Source: G965205255 sp965205255 (GTDB taxonomy: Bacteria > Pseudomonadota > Gammaproteobacteria > Pseudomonadales > Endozoicomonadaceae). Taken from it: a DNA stretch of 64,000 nt. Shown piece after piece: positions 26,896-36,107 of the stretch. The stretch is from the NCBI GenBank assembly GCA_965205255.1, contig OZ242051.1:2418001-2482000 (forward strand), given 5' to 3'. How positions within the stretch are numbered: position 1 is the stretch's first letter; each line of letters begins with the position of its first letter. Position numbers and translations under genes: made by a program. The notes beneath the pieces are model-generated. The model saw only the letters and a program-made list of their open reading frames with translations. It did no database searches and was not told where the DNA came from.

Positions 26896-29800
26896 ATGAA
26901 AGATTTATTAGATCTGCTGAAAAACCAGGGACAGTCTGAAGATTTCGATGCCATCCGTATCGGATTGGCATCGCCTGAAATGATACTGTCTTGGTCTTAT
27001 GGTGAAGTAAAAAAGCCTGAGACTATTAATTATCGCACATTTAAGCCAGAGCGTGACGGTTTGTTTTGTGCAAAAATATTTGGTCCGGTGAAAGACAATG
27101 AGTGCCTTTGCGGTAAGTACAAACGTCTGAAGCATCGTGGTGTTATCTGCGAAAAATGTGGCGTTGAGGTTGCGCAGGCTAAAGTACGTCGTGAGCGTAT
27201 GGCACATATTGAATTAGCCAGTCCTGTAGCTCATATTTGGTTTCTAAAATCACTGCCTAGTCGTATAGGCCTGATGCTTGATCTGAGTTTGCGGGATATT
27301 GAACGTATTCTTTACTTTGAATCATATGTGGTGGTCGATCCGGGCATGACCACTCTGGAAAAAAGTCAGCTCTTAAATGATGAAGAGTACTTTGAGGCGC
27401 TTGAAGAGTTTGGTGATGATTTTGAAGCCAAAATGGGTGCAGAAGCCATTCAGATTCTGTTATCTGATATTGATATGGAAGACGAGATTTCGCGACTACG
27501 GGAAGAAATTCCTCAGTCAAACAGTGAAACCAAGCTAAAAAAACTTTCCAAGCGTTTGAAATTGCTTGAGGCATTCCATAATTCAGGTAACGATCCTCAA
27601 TGGATGATTATGAATGTATTGCCCGTGCTTCCACCAGACTTGCGTCCCTTAGTACCTTTGGATGGAGGTCGCTTTGCAACGTCAGATCTCAATGATCTGT
27701 ACCGCCGTATTATTAATCGTAATAATCGTCTTAAGCGACTACTGGAGTTAAGTGCTCCGGATATTATTGTCCGTAACGAAAAACGTATGTTGCAGGAATC
27801 TGTAGATGCGTTGCTCGATAACGGTCGTCGGGGCAGAGCCATTACAGGTTCTAATAAACGACCTCTGAAATCACTTGCAGATGTTATTAAAGGTAAGCAG
27901 GGGCGCTTCCGTCAAAACCTTTTAGGTAAGCGTGTTGATTATTCGGGTCGGTCAGTTATTACAGTAGGTCCGACTTTACGCCTTCATCAGTGTGGTTTAC
28001 CTAAGAAAATGGCTCTTGAGTTATTTAAGCCATTCATTTTTGGTCGTCTTGAAGCACAAAACTTGGCATCAACCATTAAAGCTGCAAAGAAAATGGTTGA
28101 AAGAGAAGAGCCGGTTGTGTGGGATATTCTCGATGATGTAATTCGCGAGCACCCAGTTTTGCTTAACCGCGCGCCTACACTGCATCGTCTAGGTATTCAG
28201 GCTTTTGAGCCTGTGCTTATTGAAGGAAAAGCCATTCAGCTTCATCCTCTGGTTTGTGCAGCTTATAACGCTGACTTCGATGGAGACCAAATGGCTGTAC
28301 ACGTACCATTGTCCCTGGAAGCTCAGTTAGAAGCACGTGCATTGATGATGTCAACAAACAATATTTTAGCACCAGCAAGTGGCGATCCTATAATTGTTCC
28401 TTCTCAGGATGTTGTTCTTGGTCTGTATTACATCACCCGTGAGCGAATAAACGCAAGGGGTGAGGGTATGATCTTTGCTAATGCCAATGAAGCGCTGCGT
28501 GCCTATCGTACAGGTGTTGTAGAGCTTCACGCTAAAGTAAAAGTACGAGTAAGTGAAAAGGTCAAAAATGATATTGGTGATTTGGAAAAACGTAAATTTA
28601 TTGCCGATACAACAGTTGGACGAGTGCAGTTATGGGAAATAGTTCCTGAAGGTCTGCCGTTTAATTCGGTAAACCAGGTAATGAAGAAAAAAGAAATTTC
28701 CAGCTTGCTAAATCGTTGCTATCGTGATGTAGGCTTAAAGGAAACAGTTGTTTTTGCTGACCAGATGATGTATCTCGGTTTTCATTATGCGACGGTTTCA
28801 GGTTTATCTATTGGTGTTAATGACTTTGAAATCCCATCTGAAAAACCGGGAATTATTGAAAATGCCAATAGTGAAGTGCGTGAAATTGAGAGTCAGTATG
28901 CTTCTGGTTTGGTAACGCAAGGTGAAAAATATAACAAGGTTATTGATATTTGGTCCCGCACAAATGAAACGCTTGTTAAAAAAATGATGGATAATCTGAA
29001 AACCGATACCATCGTTGATAAAGAAGGAAAGTCTCTTGAGCAGGAATCGTTTAATAATGTTTACATGATGGCCGATTCAGGTGCGCGGGGTAGTGTGGCG
29101 CAGATTCGACAATTGGCAGGCATGCGTGGTTTGATGGCAAAGCCAGACGGTTCCATTATTGAAACCCCGATTGTAGCTAACTTCCGTGAAGGATTGAATG
29201 TATTACAATATTTCATTTCAACGCACGGTGGACGTAAAGGTCTGGCCGATACTGCGTTAAAAACAGCAAACTCGGGATATCTGACACGCCGTCTTGTGGA
29301 TGTTGCACAAGATCTGGTGATCATAGAACAAGACTGTGGTACGTTTAATGGTTTGTTAATGACACCGCATATTGAAGGTGGTGATGTTGTAGAACCACTG
29401 GGTGAGCGTATTCTAGGACGTGTGGTTGCTGAAGATGTTTATGTGCCAGGTACGGATGATATTGCGATTCAGGCAGGTACTTTGGTCGATGAAAAATGGG
29501 TGTTACACCTTGAGTCGTTGAATGTTGATGAAGTGCTTGTTCGCTCTTCTATCGGCTGTACTTCCCGTTATGGTGTGTGTGCTAAATGTTATGGTCGAGA
29601 TCTTGCAAGAGGACACCTTGTTAATGTTGGTGAAGCCGTAGGTGTTATTGCAGCACAGTCTATTGGTGAGCCGGGCACACAGCTAACTATGCGTACATTC
29701 CATATCGGTGGTGCGGCCTCTCGTGGTTCAGCTCAGGATAGCATTGTTCCCAAGAATAAAGGTATTGTCCGTCTGCTTAATCTTAAATCAGTAGAAAGAA

Positions 29801-31095
29801 CTGATGGTAGCCTTGTAGCAGTCAGTCGTTCTGGTCAGTTAGCTATTGCTGATGAATTTGGTCGTGAACGTGAGCGTTACAAATTGCCATATGGTGCTGT
29901 ATTATCAGTGAAAGATAGTGATGAAGTAGAAGCAGGCCAAATGATAGCCAAGTGGGATCCTCATACCCATCCAATTATTTCTGAGATCAGTGGTCGCGTT
30001 AAGTTTAATGGAATGGAAGAAGGCATTACGGTTAAAACACAAACTGATGAAATTACTGGATTGTCCAGTATTGAAGTCATTGATACGAAAGACCGTCCTT
30101 CTTCCGGCAAAGATATTCGCCCTGTTATTCAGTTACTGGATGAGAAAGGCGAAGAACTTACCATGCCAAATACAACAATGCCTGCACAGTACTTTTTACC
30201 TTCTAATGCGCTAGTTAGTATCAAAGACGGTCATAAAGTAGAAGTGGGTAGTGTTATTGCACGGATACCTCAAAAATCCAGCGGAAACAGGGATATTACC
30301 GGGGGTCTTCCACGAGTGGCAGATTTGTTTGAAGCACGTAAGCCTAAAGAAGCTGCTATTTTGGCGGAGATTTCTGGCTCTATCTCTTTCGGCAAAGAAA
30401 CAAAGGGTAAGAAACGACTGGTTATTACACCTAATGATGGTAGTGACCCTTATGAGGAGCTTATTCCTAAATGGCGTCACCTTAACGTATTTGAGGGTGA
30501 GCAGGTCACGCGTGGTGAAGTTATCTCTGATGGTCCGACTAATCAGCATGATATCCTTCGTCTTCTCGGTGTTGGTGAGCTTGCTCGTTATATCGTTAAC
30601 GAAATTCAGGATGTTTACCGTTTACAGGGTGTTAAGATTAACGATAAGCATATCGAAACTATTCTACGTCAAATGCTACGTCGTGTTAATATTACCGAAA
30701 GTGGTGATACCGCATTGATCCGTGGTGAACAGGTAGATTATAACCAGGTAGCTGAGGTAAATAGTAATCTGAGTGATTCGCAACAACCTGCACAATTTGA
30801 TAGGGTGTTGTTGGGTATAACCAAAGCCTCTCTGGCAACAGAGTCATTTATCTCTGCTGCCTCATTCCAAGAAACCACAAGGGTTCTAACAGAAGCTGCG
30901 GTTACAGGTAAACGCGATTACTTGCGCGGTTTGAAAGAAAATGTAGTGGTAGGACGCCTGATTCCAGCAGGAACAGGTTTAACATACCATAAAGAACGTC
31001 GCAACAAACGTGAACCTGAAGATATTTCATCGGTAACAGCATCTGAAGTAGAAGCTGCACTGTCTGAAGCATTAAGTCAGGGAGATTCTTTATAA
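26896..31095 (+). CDS. rpoC: DNA-directed RNA polymerase subunit beta'
   Basis: 1399 residues, full length. N-terminal zinc site (CLCGKYKRLKHRG then CEKCG), clamp and rudder, the catalytic Mg site NADFDGDQMAVH, the bridge helix and trigger loop region (GEAVGVIAAQSIGEPGTQLTMRTFH), and the second Cys cluster (CTSRYGVCAKCYG). Start ATG 26896 with GGGAAGAAG upstream. Ends just before a strong terminator. Confidence 0.98.
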   Translation: MKDLLDLLKNQGQSEDFDAIRIGLASPEMILSWSYGEVKKPETINYRTFKPERDGLFCAKIFGPVKDNECLCGKYKRLKHRGVICEKCGVEVAQAKVRRERMAHIELASPVAHIWFLKSLPSRIGLMLDLSLRDIERILYFESYVVVDPGMTTLEKSQLLNDEEYFEALEEFGDDFEAKMGAEAIQILLSDIDMEDEISRLREEIPQSNSETKLKKLSKRLKLLEAFHNSGNDPQWMIMNVLPVLPPDLRPLVPLDGGRFATSDLNDLYRRIINRNNRLKRLLELSAPDIIVRNEKRMLQESVDALLDNGRRGRAITGSNKRPLKSLADVIKGKQGRFRQNLLGKRVDYSGRSVITVGPTLRLHQCGLPKKMALELFKPFIFGRLEAQNLASTIKAAKKMVEREEPVVWDILDDVIREHPVLLNRAPTLHRLGIQAFEPVLIEGKAIQLHPLVCAAYNADFDGDQMAVHVPLSLEAQLEARALMMSTNNILAPASGDPIIVPSQDVVLGLYYITRERINARGEGMIFANANEALRAYRTGVVELHAKVKVRVSEKVKNDIGDLEKRKFIADTTVGRVQLWEIVPEGLPFNSVNQVMKKKEISSLLNRCYRDVGLKETVVFADQMMYLGFHYATVSGLSIGVNDFEIPSEKPGIIENANSEVREIESQYASGLVTQGEKYNKVIDIWSRTNETLVKKMMDNLKTDTIVDKEGKSLEQESFNNVYMMADSGARGSVAQIRQLAGMRGLMAKPDGSIIETPIVANFREGLNVLQYFISTHGGRKGLADTALKTANSGYLTRRLVDVAQDLVIIEQDCGTFNGLLMTPHIEGGDVVEPLGERILGRVVAEDVYVPGTDDIAIQAGTLVDEKWVLHLESLNVDEVLVRSSIGCTSRYGVCAKCYGRDLARGHLVNVGEAVGVIAAQSIGEPGTQLTMRTFHIGGAASRGSAQDSIVPKNKGIVRLLNLKSVERTDGSLVAVSRSGQLAIADEFGRERERYKLPYGAVLSVKDSDEVEAGQMIAKWDPHTHPIISEISGRVKFNGMEEGITVKTQTDEITGLSSIEVIDTKDRPSSGKDIRPVIQLLDEKGEELTMPNTTMPAQYFLPSNALVSIKDGHKVEVGSVIARIPQKSSGNRDITGGLPRVADLFEARKPKEAAILAEISGSISFGKETKGKKRLVITPNDGSDPYEELIPKWRHLNVFEGEQVTRGEVISDGPTNQHDILRLLGVGELARYIVNEIQDVYRLQGVKINDKHIETILRQMLRRVNITESGDTALIRGEQVDYNQVAEVNSNLSDSQQPAQFDRVLLGITKASLATESFISAASFQETTRVLTEAAVTGKRDYLRGLKENVVVGRLIPAGTGLTYHKERRNKREPEDISSVTASEVEAALSEALSQGDSL

Positions 31096-31117
31096 TCAGG
31101 TAGGTGTTAAGGATTTT

Positions 31118-31146
31118 AAAAAGGCAACCTTGTGGTTGCCTTTTTT
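31118..31146 (+). terminator. rho-independent terminator of rpoBC
   Basis: AAAAAGGCAACC, loop TTGT, GGTTGCCTTTTTT. It ends the ribosomal/RNA polymerase operon; rpsL-rpsG-fusA, the usual next genes, do not follow. Confidence 0.93.
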
Positions 31147-31401
31147 AATCCCATAGTCAGACAGCCGCAATATTAGTGACTCTGTGTTATCTCAGAGTAA
31201 AGAATATAGATAATCATGTTATTGCAGGATTGCTCTTATCCATTCAACTTTAAAATGCTAATTTCCGTTCTCTTATAGCCTTTCAATAATAAAAACTTTC
31301 TGAAAAGTAATATCACAACCTGTTTCTGACTACTGTTATGAGCATACTTTTATGACTGGCTGTTACAGGCGAAGTGACGAGTAATGGTAATCCCCCCATT
31401 A

Positions 31402-32247
31402 TTAACCGCTTTCAAAAGTAGAATTCAATTGCTCAAGTTTCTGTTTTGGGGTTATTCCGCCTAAAGCCATATTAGGCCTTTCATTGTTGTATTGCCAGAG
31501 CCATTGTGTTGCCGTTTCTCTGGCGTGATCCAGTGATTCAAACAAATGTTGATTCAGCCATTCATGTCTGACAGTTCTGTTGTATCTTTCCACATAAGCA
31601 TTTTGTTGTGGCTTGCCCGGTTGAATATATTGCAGCACAATACCTTTTTTCTTTGCCCATTGACGTATCTCAATACTGATATACTCCGGACCATTGTCGC
31701 ATCGAATCCTTGATGGCTGACCTCGCCATGTCATAATACGTTCCAACGTTCGAATAACTCTTAAAGAAGGTAATGAATGATCCACTTCAATACCCAAACC
31801 TTCACGGTTGCAGTCATCCAGAACATTAAACGTCCTGAAGTTTTTTCCTGTTGCCAGTGTATCCTGCATAAAGTCCATTGACCAGGAATTATTGATATTT
31901 GCAGGGACCTCTAATCTTTCTGGCTTATCTCGTTTTAATCGCCGTTTAGGTTTGATCCGTAGATTCAATGCAAGCTCGCAATAAATACGGTAAACCCGCT
32001 TATGATTATATGGACAGCCTTGAACATTACGCAGATATAAAAAGCACAAACCAAAACCCCATGTGCGGTGTTCATTAGTCAGGCGCATTAGTTCATTGGC
32101 TATGAGTTCATTATCTGAACTCAGTACAGACTTGTACCGATAGCAGGTTTCACTGATTTTAAAGCAGCAACATGCCGTTCGTATACTGATGTGACGTTTG
32201 TTTACTGCCCTTTGTGCCAGTACCTTTCTTTGACAGGGCTTTACCAC
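31402..32247 (-). CDS. IS407-group transposase OrfB (DDE integrase core)
   Basis: 281 residues; rve-type catalytic core with the acidic triad in SMDFMQDTL, IRCDNGPEYIS and QNAYVERYNRT. Overlaps the end of orfA by 7 bases, so the fusion transposase OrfAB is probably made by -1 frameshifting, as in the family. No internal stop. Confidence 0.92.
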   Translation of the reverse strand: MVKPCQRKVLAQRAVNKRHISIRTACCCFKISETCYRYKSVLSSDNELIANELMRLTNEHRTWGFGLCFLYLRNVQGCPYNHKRVYRIYCELALNLRIKPKRRLKRDKPERLEVPANINNSWSMDFMQDTLATGKNFRTFNVLDDCNREGLGIEVDHSLPSLRVIRTLERIMTWRGQPSRIRCDNGPEYISIEIRQWAKKKGIVLQYIQPGKPQQNAYVERYNRTVRHEWLNQHLFESLDHARETATQWLWQYNNERPNMALGGITPKQKLEQLNSTFESG

Positions 32248-32507
32248 TTTTTTTCGATAGCCTCCTGAAGAATATCTGCTTTCAATCGCTCTTCAGCATA
32301 CATCTTTTTTAAACGCCGGTTTTCTTCTTCCAGTGTCTTAAACTGCTTCATCAGCGAAACATCCATACCACCGTATTTTGCTCGCCATTTATAAAATGTT
32401 GCTTCGCTCATCCCATGTTTGCGACATATTTCAGCCACTGGCAAACCATTTTCACTTTCTTTCAGGATGTTAATAATCTGTGTTTCAGTAAAACGTGACT
32501 TCTTCAT
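32241..32507 (-). CDS. IS407-group transposase OrfA (HTH, leucine zipper)
   Basis: 88 residues; helix-turn-helix (FTETQIINILKESENGLPV, then GMSEATFYKWRAKYGGM) that recognises the IS ends, then a coiled-coil segment (LMKQFKTLEEENRRLKKMYA) for multimerisation. Typical of the MKKSRFTE-type OrfA of the group. Confidence 0.92.
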   Translation of the reverse strand: MKKSRFTETQIINILKESENGLPVAEICRKHGMSEATFYKWRAKYGGMDVSLMKQFKTLEEENRRLKKMYAEERLKADILQEAIEKKW

Positions 32508-32736
32508 CGCAGACCTCTTTTCTCATTTCTTAACAGTCTACTTTTAAATACGGTTATTTTCTGGGGGGATTACCTAATACCCAGCAGAAAAATCAGAAAA
32601 GTAGAACAACAAGAAGTTAGAAGCAGGTTTTAACTGGCTTTATTTTGATATTATGCGATAGTGAAAACGATTGATACGGTAGCTTTTGATGTTATTGAAT
32701 TTTTATAAAATAACAGTAAATTATATTAAAAGCTAT

Positions 32737-32906
32737 TTTTAACTACTGTGATGAACATGGTTTTAAGGCTTGATGTTAAAGACGAAGTGACAGGTAATGC
32801 TAGCTATTTTAAGAAGTTTTAACACATAAAAGCAATATCAGAAAAGTAGCGCAATAAGAAGTAAGAAGTAAGAAGTAAGAAGTAAGAAGTAAGAAGCAGA
32901 TTTTGG
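32737..32906. repeat. MITE-like dispersed repeat, copy F, with expanded heptamer
   Basis: Starts AACTACTGTGATGAACATGG and ends AAGAAGCAGATTTTGG. Near the right end the heptamer TAAGAAG is repeated six times (32855-32896), an expansion not seen in the other copies. Fills the gap before hisC. Confidence 0.7.
32855..32896. repeat. tandem heptamer TAAGAAG x 6
   Basis: Six perfect copies of a 7-bp unit inside MITE copy F, 88 bases upstream of the hisC start. Confidence 0.9.
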
Positions 32907-32984
32907 TATTAGCTATATTTTTTTTGTCAAAATGGCAACTGGATGTGGAAGTTGGCGTCAAATAAAATTGGTGGTAACGGCATA

Positions 32985-34100
32985 ATGAACAATTATATTC
33001 AATTAGCAAAAAAAAGTATTCAACAGCTTGCTCCTTATGAACCAGGTAGGCCTGTAGCTGATGTAGCAAAAGAGTTTGGGTTGAATCCTTCAAATATTAT
33101 CAAGATGGCAAGTAATGAAAACCCGCTTGGATATTCTGATAAAGTCAAAACTGTGTTGAGCAAGGAATATGAAACCCTGTCTTATTATCCTGATGGTAAT
33201 GCTTTTGAAGCAAGAACAGTGTTGGCAGACTACCTAAACACGGAGCCTGAAAAGGTCTTGTTGGGCAACGGCTCAGATGAAGTCTTGCGGCTTATAGCTC
33301 TGGCTTATGCAGGTGAAGGTGATGAAGTCATCTTTTCACAGTACGGTTTTGCTGTATATCCTATTGCTACACTTGCGGTGGGCGCAACACCCGTAGAGGT
33401 TCCTGCAAAAAACTGGGGGCATGACCTGAGTGCAATGCTTAAAGCCATCAATAATAAGACAAAAATAATTTATATAGCCAACCCTAATAACCCCACAGGA
33501 ACTTATTTGCCAAATAATGATATCGCAGCTTTTATGCAACAGGTTCCTAGCAGGGTGATTGTTGTACTTGATGAGGCCTATGTTGAATATCAAGAGAATA
33601 TTGATATCAGAGATACACCTTCATGGGTAAGCATTTACAAGAATCTTATTATCACACGTACATTTTCAAAAGCTTATGGGCTTGCCGGACTAAGAGTGGG
33701 CTATGCTGTAGCCAGTCCGCAGGTTGCAGATATTATTAATCGCATCCGTCCATCATTTAATGTTTCCAACCTTGCTCAAAAAGCGGTGAGTGCTGCATTA
33801 CAAGACCAGCAATTTATTGCTCATTCTCGGGATCTGAATAACCAGGGAATGCAACAGATGAAAAAAGGTTTACATAAGTTAAACCTCAATTACATTCCTT
33901 CAGCAGGTAATTTTGTGGCAGTTGATATTAAATGTTCTGGTGTCGATATTTTTAAGAGGCTAATGGGTGAAGGTATAATTGTTCGACCATTGAGCGGATA
34001 CGGCATGAAGACATATTTAAGAGTTAGTATTGGGCTTGAACACGAAAATGATGCCTTTTTAGAGGCAATTGGGGCAGTATTAAAACAACATAAAGCTTAA
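32985..34100 (+). CDS. hisC: histidinol-phosphate aminotransferase
   Basis: 371 residues from ATG 32985 (MNNYIQLAKKSIQQLAPYEPGRP), the conserved start; the frame from 32943 adds 14 unrelated residues. PLP-dependent class II aminotransferase of histidine synthesis. KMASNENPLG, SQYGFAVYP, ANPNNPTGT, VVLDEAYVEY and the PLP lysine in TRTFSKAYGLAGLRVGY are all present. In many gammaproteobacteria hisC sits between pheA and tyrA/aroA; here pheA and tyrA are missing and aroA follows after 130 bases. Confidence 0.95.
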   Translation: MNNYIQLAKKSIQQLAPYEPGRPVADVAKEFGLNPSNIIKMASNENPLGYSDKVKTVLSKEYETLSYYPDGNAFEARTVLADYLNTEPEKVLLGNGSDEVLRLIALAYAGEGDEVIFSQYGFAVYPIATLAVGATPVEVPAKNWGHDLSAMLKAINNKTKIIYIANPNNPTGTYLPNNDIAAFMQQVPSRVIVVLDEAYVEYQENIDIRDTPSWVSIYKNLIITRTFSKAYGLAGLRVGYAVASPQVADIINRIRPSFNVSNLAQKAVSAALQDQQFIAHSRDLNNQGMQQMKKGLHKLNLNYIPSAGNFVAVDIKCSGVDIFKRLMGEGIIVRPLSGYGMKTYLRVSIGLEHENDAFLEAIGAVLKQHKA

Positions 34101-34229
34101 CTGTTATTGAATTGATAATAATGCGTACCTTCAAGAAAGATGTATTGAGAAAGGGTAAGACAGTTTGTTCTTTGAATAAATATTGGAACTACATGGTGAC
34201 AACATTGGTTGTGTAAGGAGTAGGTTTGA

Positions 34230-35534
34230 GTGACCATAAATTATAAAGTCTTGCCGAGGGGAGGAGTAACTGGTGTTATTCAGGTGCCTGGTGATAAGTC
34301 GATATCACATCGTAGTGTTATGTTAGGAGCGTTGGCTGAAGGTATAACTCATATTAAAGGTTTTCTGGAAAGTGAGGATGCACTGGCAACGCTCAATGCA
34401 TTTCGATTGATGGGGGTTGCCATCGAAGAATTAGATAGTGGTTGCCTGACCATTGATGGTGTTGGTTTGAATGGATTAAAGTCTCCCGATAATGCTCTTT
34501 ATTTAGGCAATGCAGGTACAGCAATGCGTTTAATGGCCGGACTAATGGCAGCGCAGCCATTTGATACAACTTTAACAGGGGATTCATCATTATCAGGGCG
34601 ACCCATGGGGCGGATTATAAAACCACTTGTTCAAATGGGAGCAGAGATAAGTTCGCCTGACAGTGACTGTCCTCCATTGTATATATCTGGAGGTAAGTTA
34701 TTAAAAGGTATTGATTATCATTTGCCGATGGCCTCTGCTCAGGTAAAGTCTTGTTTGCTGTTGGCAGGGTTATACGCAAGTGGCAAGACAACTGTTACTG
34801 AACCTGAAGTCACACGCGATCATACAGAACGAATGTTACAAAGTTTTGGCTATGATGTTCAGGTTAAGGGTTCAGGTGTAAGTTTAATTGGTGGTGGAAA
34901 GTTAAAAGGCACAACTATTGAAATACCTGCAGACATATCTTCAGCAGCATTTTTTATGGTGGCAGCGAGTATTGCTGAAGGCTCTGATATTACGCTGACC
35001 TCTGTAGGAGTTAATCCGACGCGTGATGGTGTAGTGCAAATACTAAGGCTAATGGGAGCCAATATTACTTTAATGAATGAACGAATGCTGGGAGTTGAAC
35101 CGGTGGCAGATATTCGTGTCAGATATGCCCCGTTAACAGGTATTAATATTCCTGAATCATTAGTACCTCTGGCAATTGATGAATTCCCTGCTTTGTTTGT
35201 TGCAGCCGCTTGCGCTAAAGGAGTGACACGACTAACTGGCGCAAAAGAGCTTAAAGTTAAAGAAAGTGACCGTATTAAAGTAATGGCTGAAGGTTTGACC
35301 CGTTTAGGCATAAGGGCAACATCAACCAGTGATGGCATGGATATTGTTGGCGGTTCTATCAGTGGTGGAGAAGTTTTCAGTTATCATGATCATCGAATTG
35401 CCATGTCTTTTGCCATTGCGGGTTTAAAGGCATCTTCTTCTGTTTTAATAAAAGACTGCGACAATGTTTCAACTTCTTTTCCGGAATTTGAAAAAACAGC
35501 AAACCAGTGTGGAATCAACATTAACATTGTATAG
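34230..35534 (+). CDS. aroA: 3-phosphoshikimate 1-carboxyvinyltransferase (EPSP synthase)
   Basis: 434 residues; joins PEP to shikimate 3-phosphate in aromatic amino-acid synthesis. PGDKSISHRSVMLGALAEG, LGNAGTAMRLMAGL (PEP site), SSAAFFMVAASI, IDEFPALFVAAACA, KVKESDRI and YHDHRIAMSFAIAGL. Starts at GTG 34230 behind AAGGAG. cmk and rpsA, the usual next genes, do not follow. Confidence 0.95.
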   Translation: MTINYKVLPRGGVTGVIQVPGDKSISHRSVMLGALAEGITHIKGFLESEDALATLNAFRLMGVAIEELDSGCLTIDGVGLNGLKSPDNALYLGNAGTAMRLMAGLMAAQPFDTTLTGDSSLSGRPMGRIIKPLVQMGAEISSPDSDCPPLYISGGKLLKGIDYHLPMASAQVKSCLLLAGLYASGKTTVTEPEVTRDHTERMLQSFGYDVQVKGSGVSLIGGGKLKGTTIEIPADISSAAFFMVAASIAEGSDITLTSVGVNPTRDGVVQILRLMGANITLMNERMLGVEPVADIRVRYAPLTGINIPESLVPLAIDEFPALFVAAACAKGVTRLTGAKELKVKESDRIKVMAEGLTRLGIRATSTSDGMDIVGGSISGGEVFSYHDHRIAMSFAIAGLKASSSVLIKDCDNVSTSFPEFEKTANQCGININIV

Positions 35535-35932
35535 TCAAATGTGACATACCTCCTTTAATATAAAGGTACTTTTCTGATTTTGCCGTTATGCAGGGCTTTT
35601 ATTCATTACTTCGCTTTTAACAGCAAACCATAAAAGCATGCCCATGATGGTAGTTAGAAACAGGTTTTGTATAAGATGAAGAAAATGTACCTCGTGCAAT
35701 CTTTTTCGGTGAATTTTATAGATGCATGAGGCCGTACTGAAGAACAATATAACTATCTTATATAGTTATTATTTATTGATAAATCGTTATATAAACATCT
35801 TAAGACGTATTTTATTATTGCAAACAATTATAAGTTTGCAATAACTCTTTCATAAATTTAAAAAAAAGCTTGCCTGATAACAATTTTTTCGTATAATTGA
35901 TTTCGTTTATATGCTCTTGTGCGATGCCCTTC
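35535..35932. other. intergenic between aroA and tRNA-Ser
   Basis: Contains MITE copy G and AT-rich DNA. The probable tRNA promoter lies near 35,888-35,900 (GTATAATTGA). No gene seen. Confidence 0.5.
35566..35670. repeat. MITE-like dispersed repeat, copy G
   Basis: Starts GTACTTTTCTGATTTTGCCG and ends GTTAGAAACAGGTTTTG. The block CATAAAAGCATGCCCATGAT links it to copy C. Confidence 0.65.
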
Positions 35933-36023
35933 GGAGGGATGGCTGAGCGGTTGAAAGCACCGGTCTTGAAAACCGGCATAGGTTAATAGCCTATCCAGGG
36001 TTCGAATCCCTGTCCCTCCGCCA
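35933..36023 (+). tRNA. tRNA-Ser (anticodon UGA)
   Basis: 91 bases with encoded CCA. Acceptor arms GGAGGGA / TCCCTCC; anticodon stem CCGGT/ACCGG around CTTGAAA (anticodon TGA at 35967-35969). Long variable arm (CATAGGTTAATAGCCTATCC), as expected for class II serine tRNA. T loop GGTTCGAATCC. Confidence 0.98.
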
Positions 36024-36029
36024 TACATC

Positions 36030-36060
36030 AAAGGTCAACTAGTAAAAGTTGGCCTTTTTT
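36030..36060 (+). terminator. terminator of tRNA-Ser
   Basis: AAAGGTCAAC / GTTGGCCTTT stem with a T run. A similar but mismatched version appears next to the repeated tRNA tails near 57,230 and 61,385. Confidence 0.85.
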
Positions 36061-36107
36061 ATTACCTAAAGCCCGCACTGTTTGGCTAGGTCCCACCTGG
36101 CTTCCTG

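Larger units (their letters stand above)
31386..32574 (-). mobile_element. IS3-family element, IS407 group, apparently intact
   Basis: 1189 bp with inverted ends GGTAATCCCCCCA at both sides and a 4-bp direct repeat TAAT at 31382-31385 and 32575-32578; 4 bp is the normal duplication of the IS407 group. Carries orfA and orfB in the usual overlapping arrangement, both open. Confidence 0.9.
31314..32631. repeat. MITE-like dispersed repeat, copy E, split by an IS
   Basis: Left part 31314-31385 (AACCTGTTTCTGACTACTGT, then ATGAGCATAC) and right part 32579-32631 (AATCAGAAAAGTAG, then GTTAGAAGCAGGTTTT). The IS407-group element sits between them with a TAAT duplication. Confidence 0.75.

Noticed and set aside
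31402..32507. Frameshifted pseudogene
   Set aside because: The orfA/orfB overlap is the normal programmed-frameshift layout of IS407-group elements, and both frames are open with intact DDE residues.
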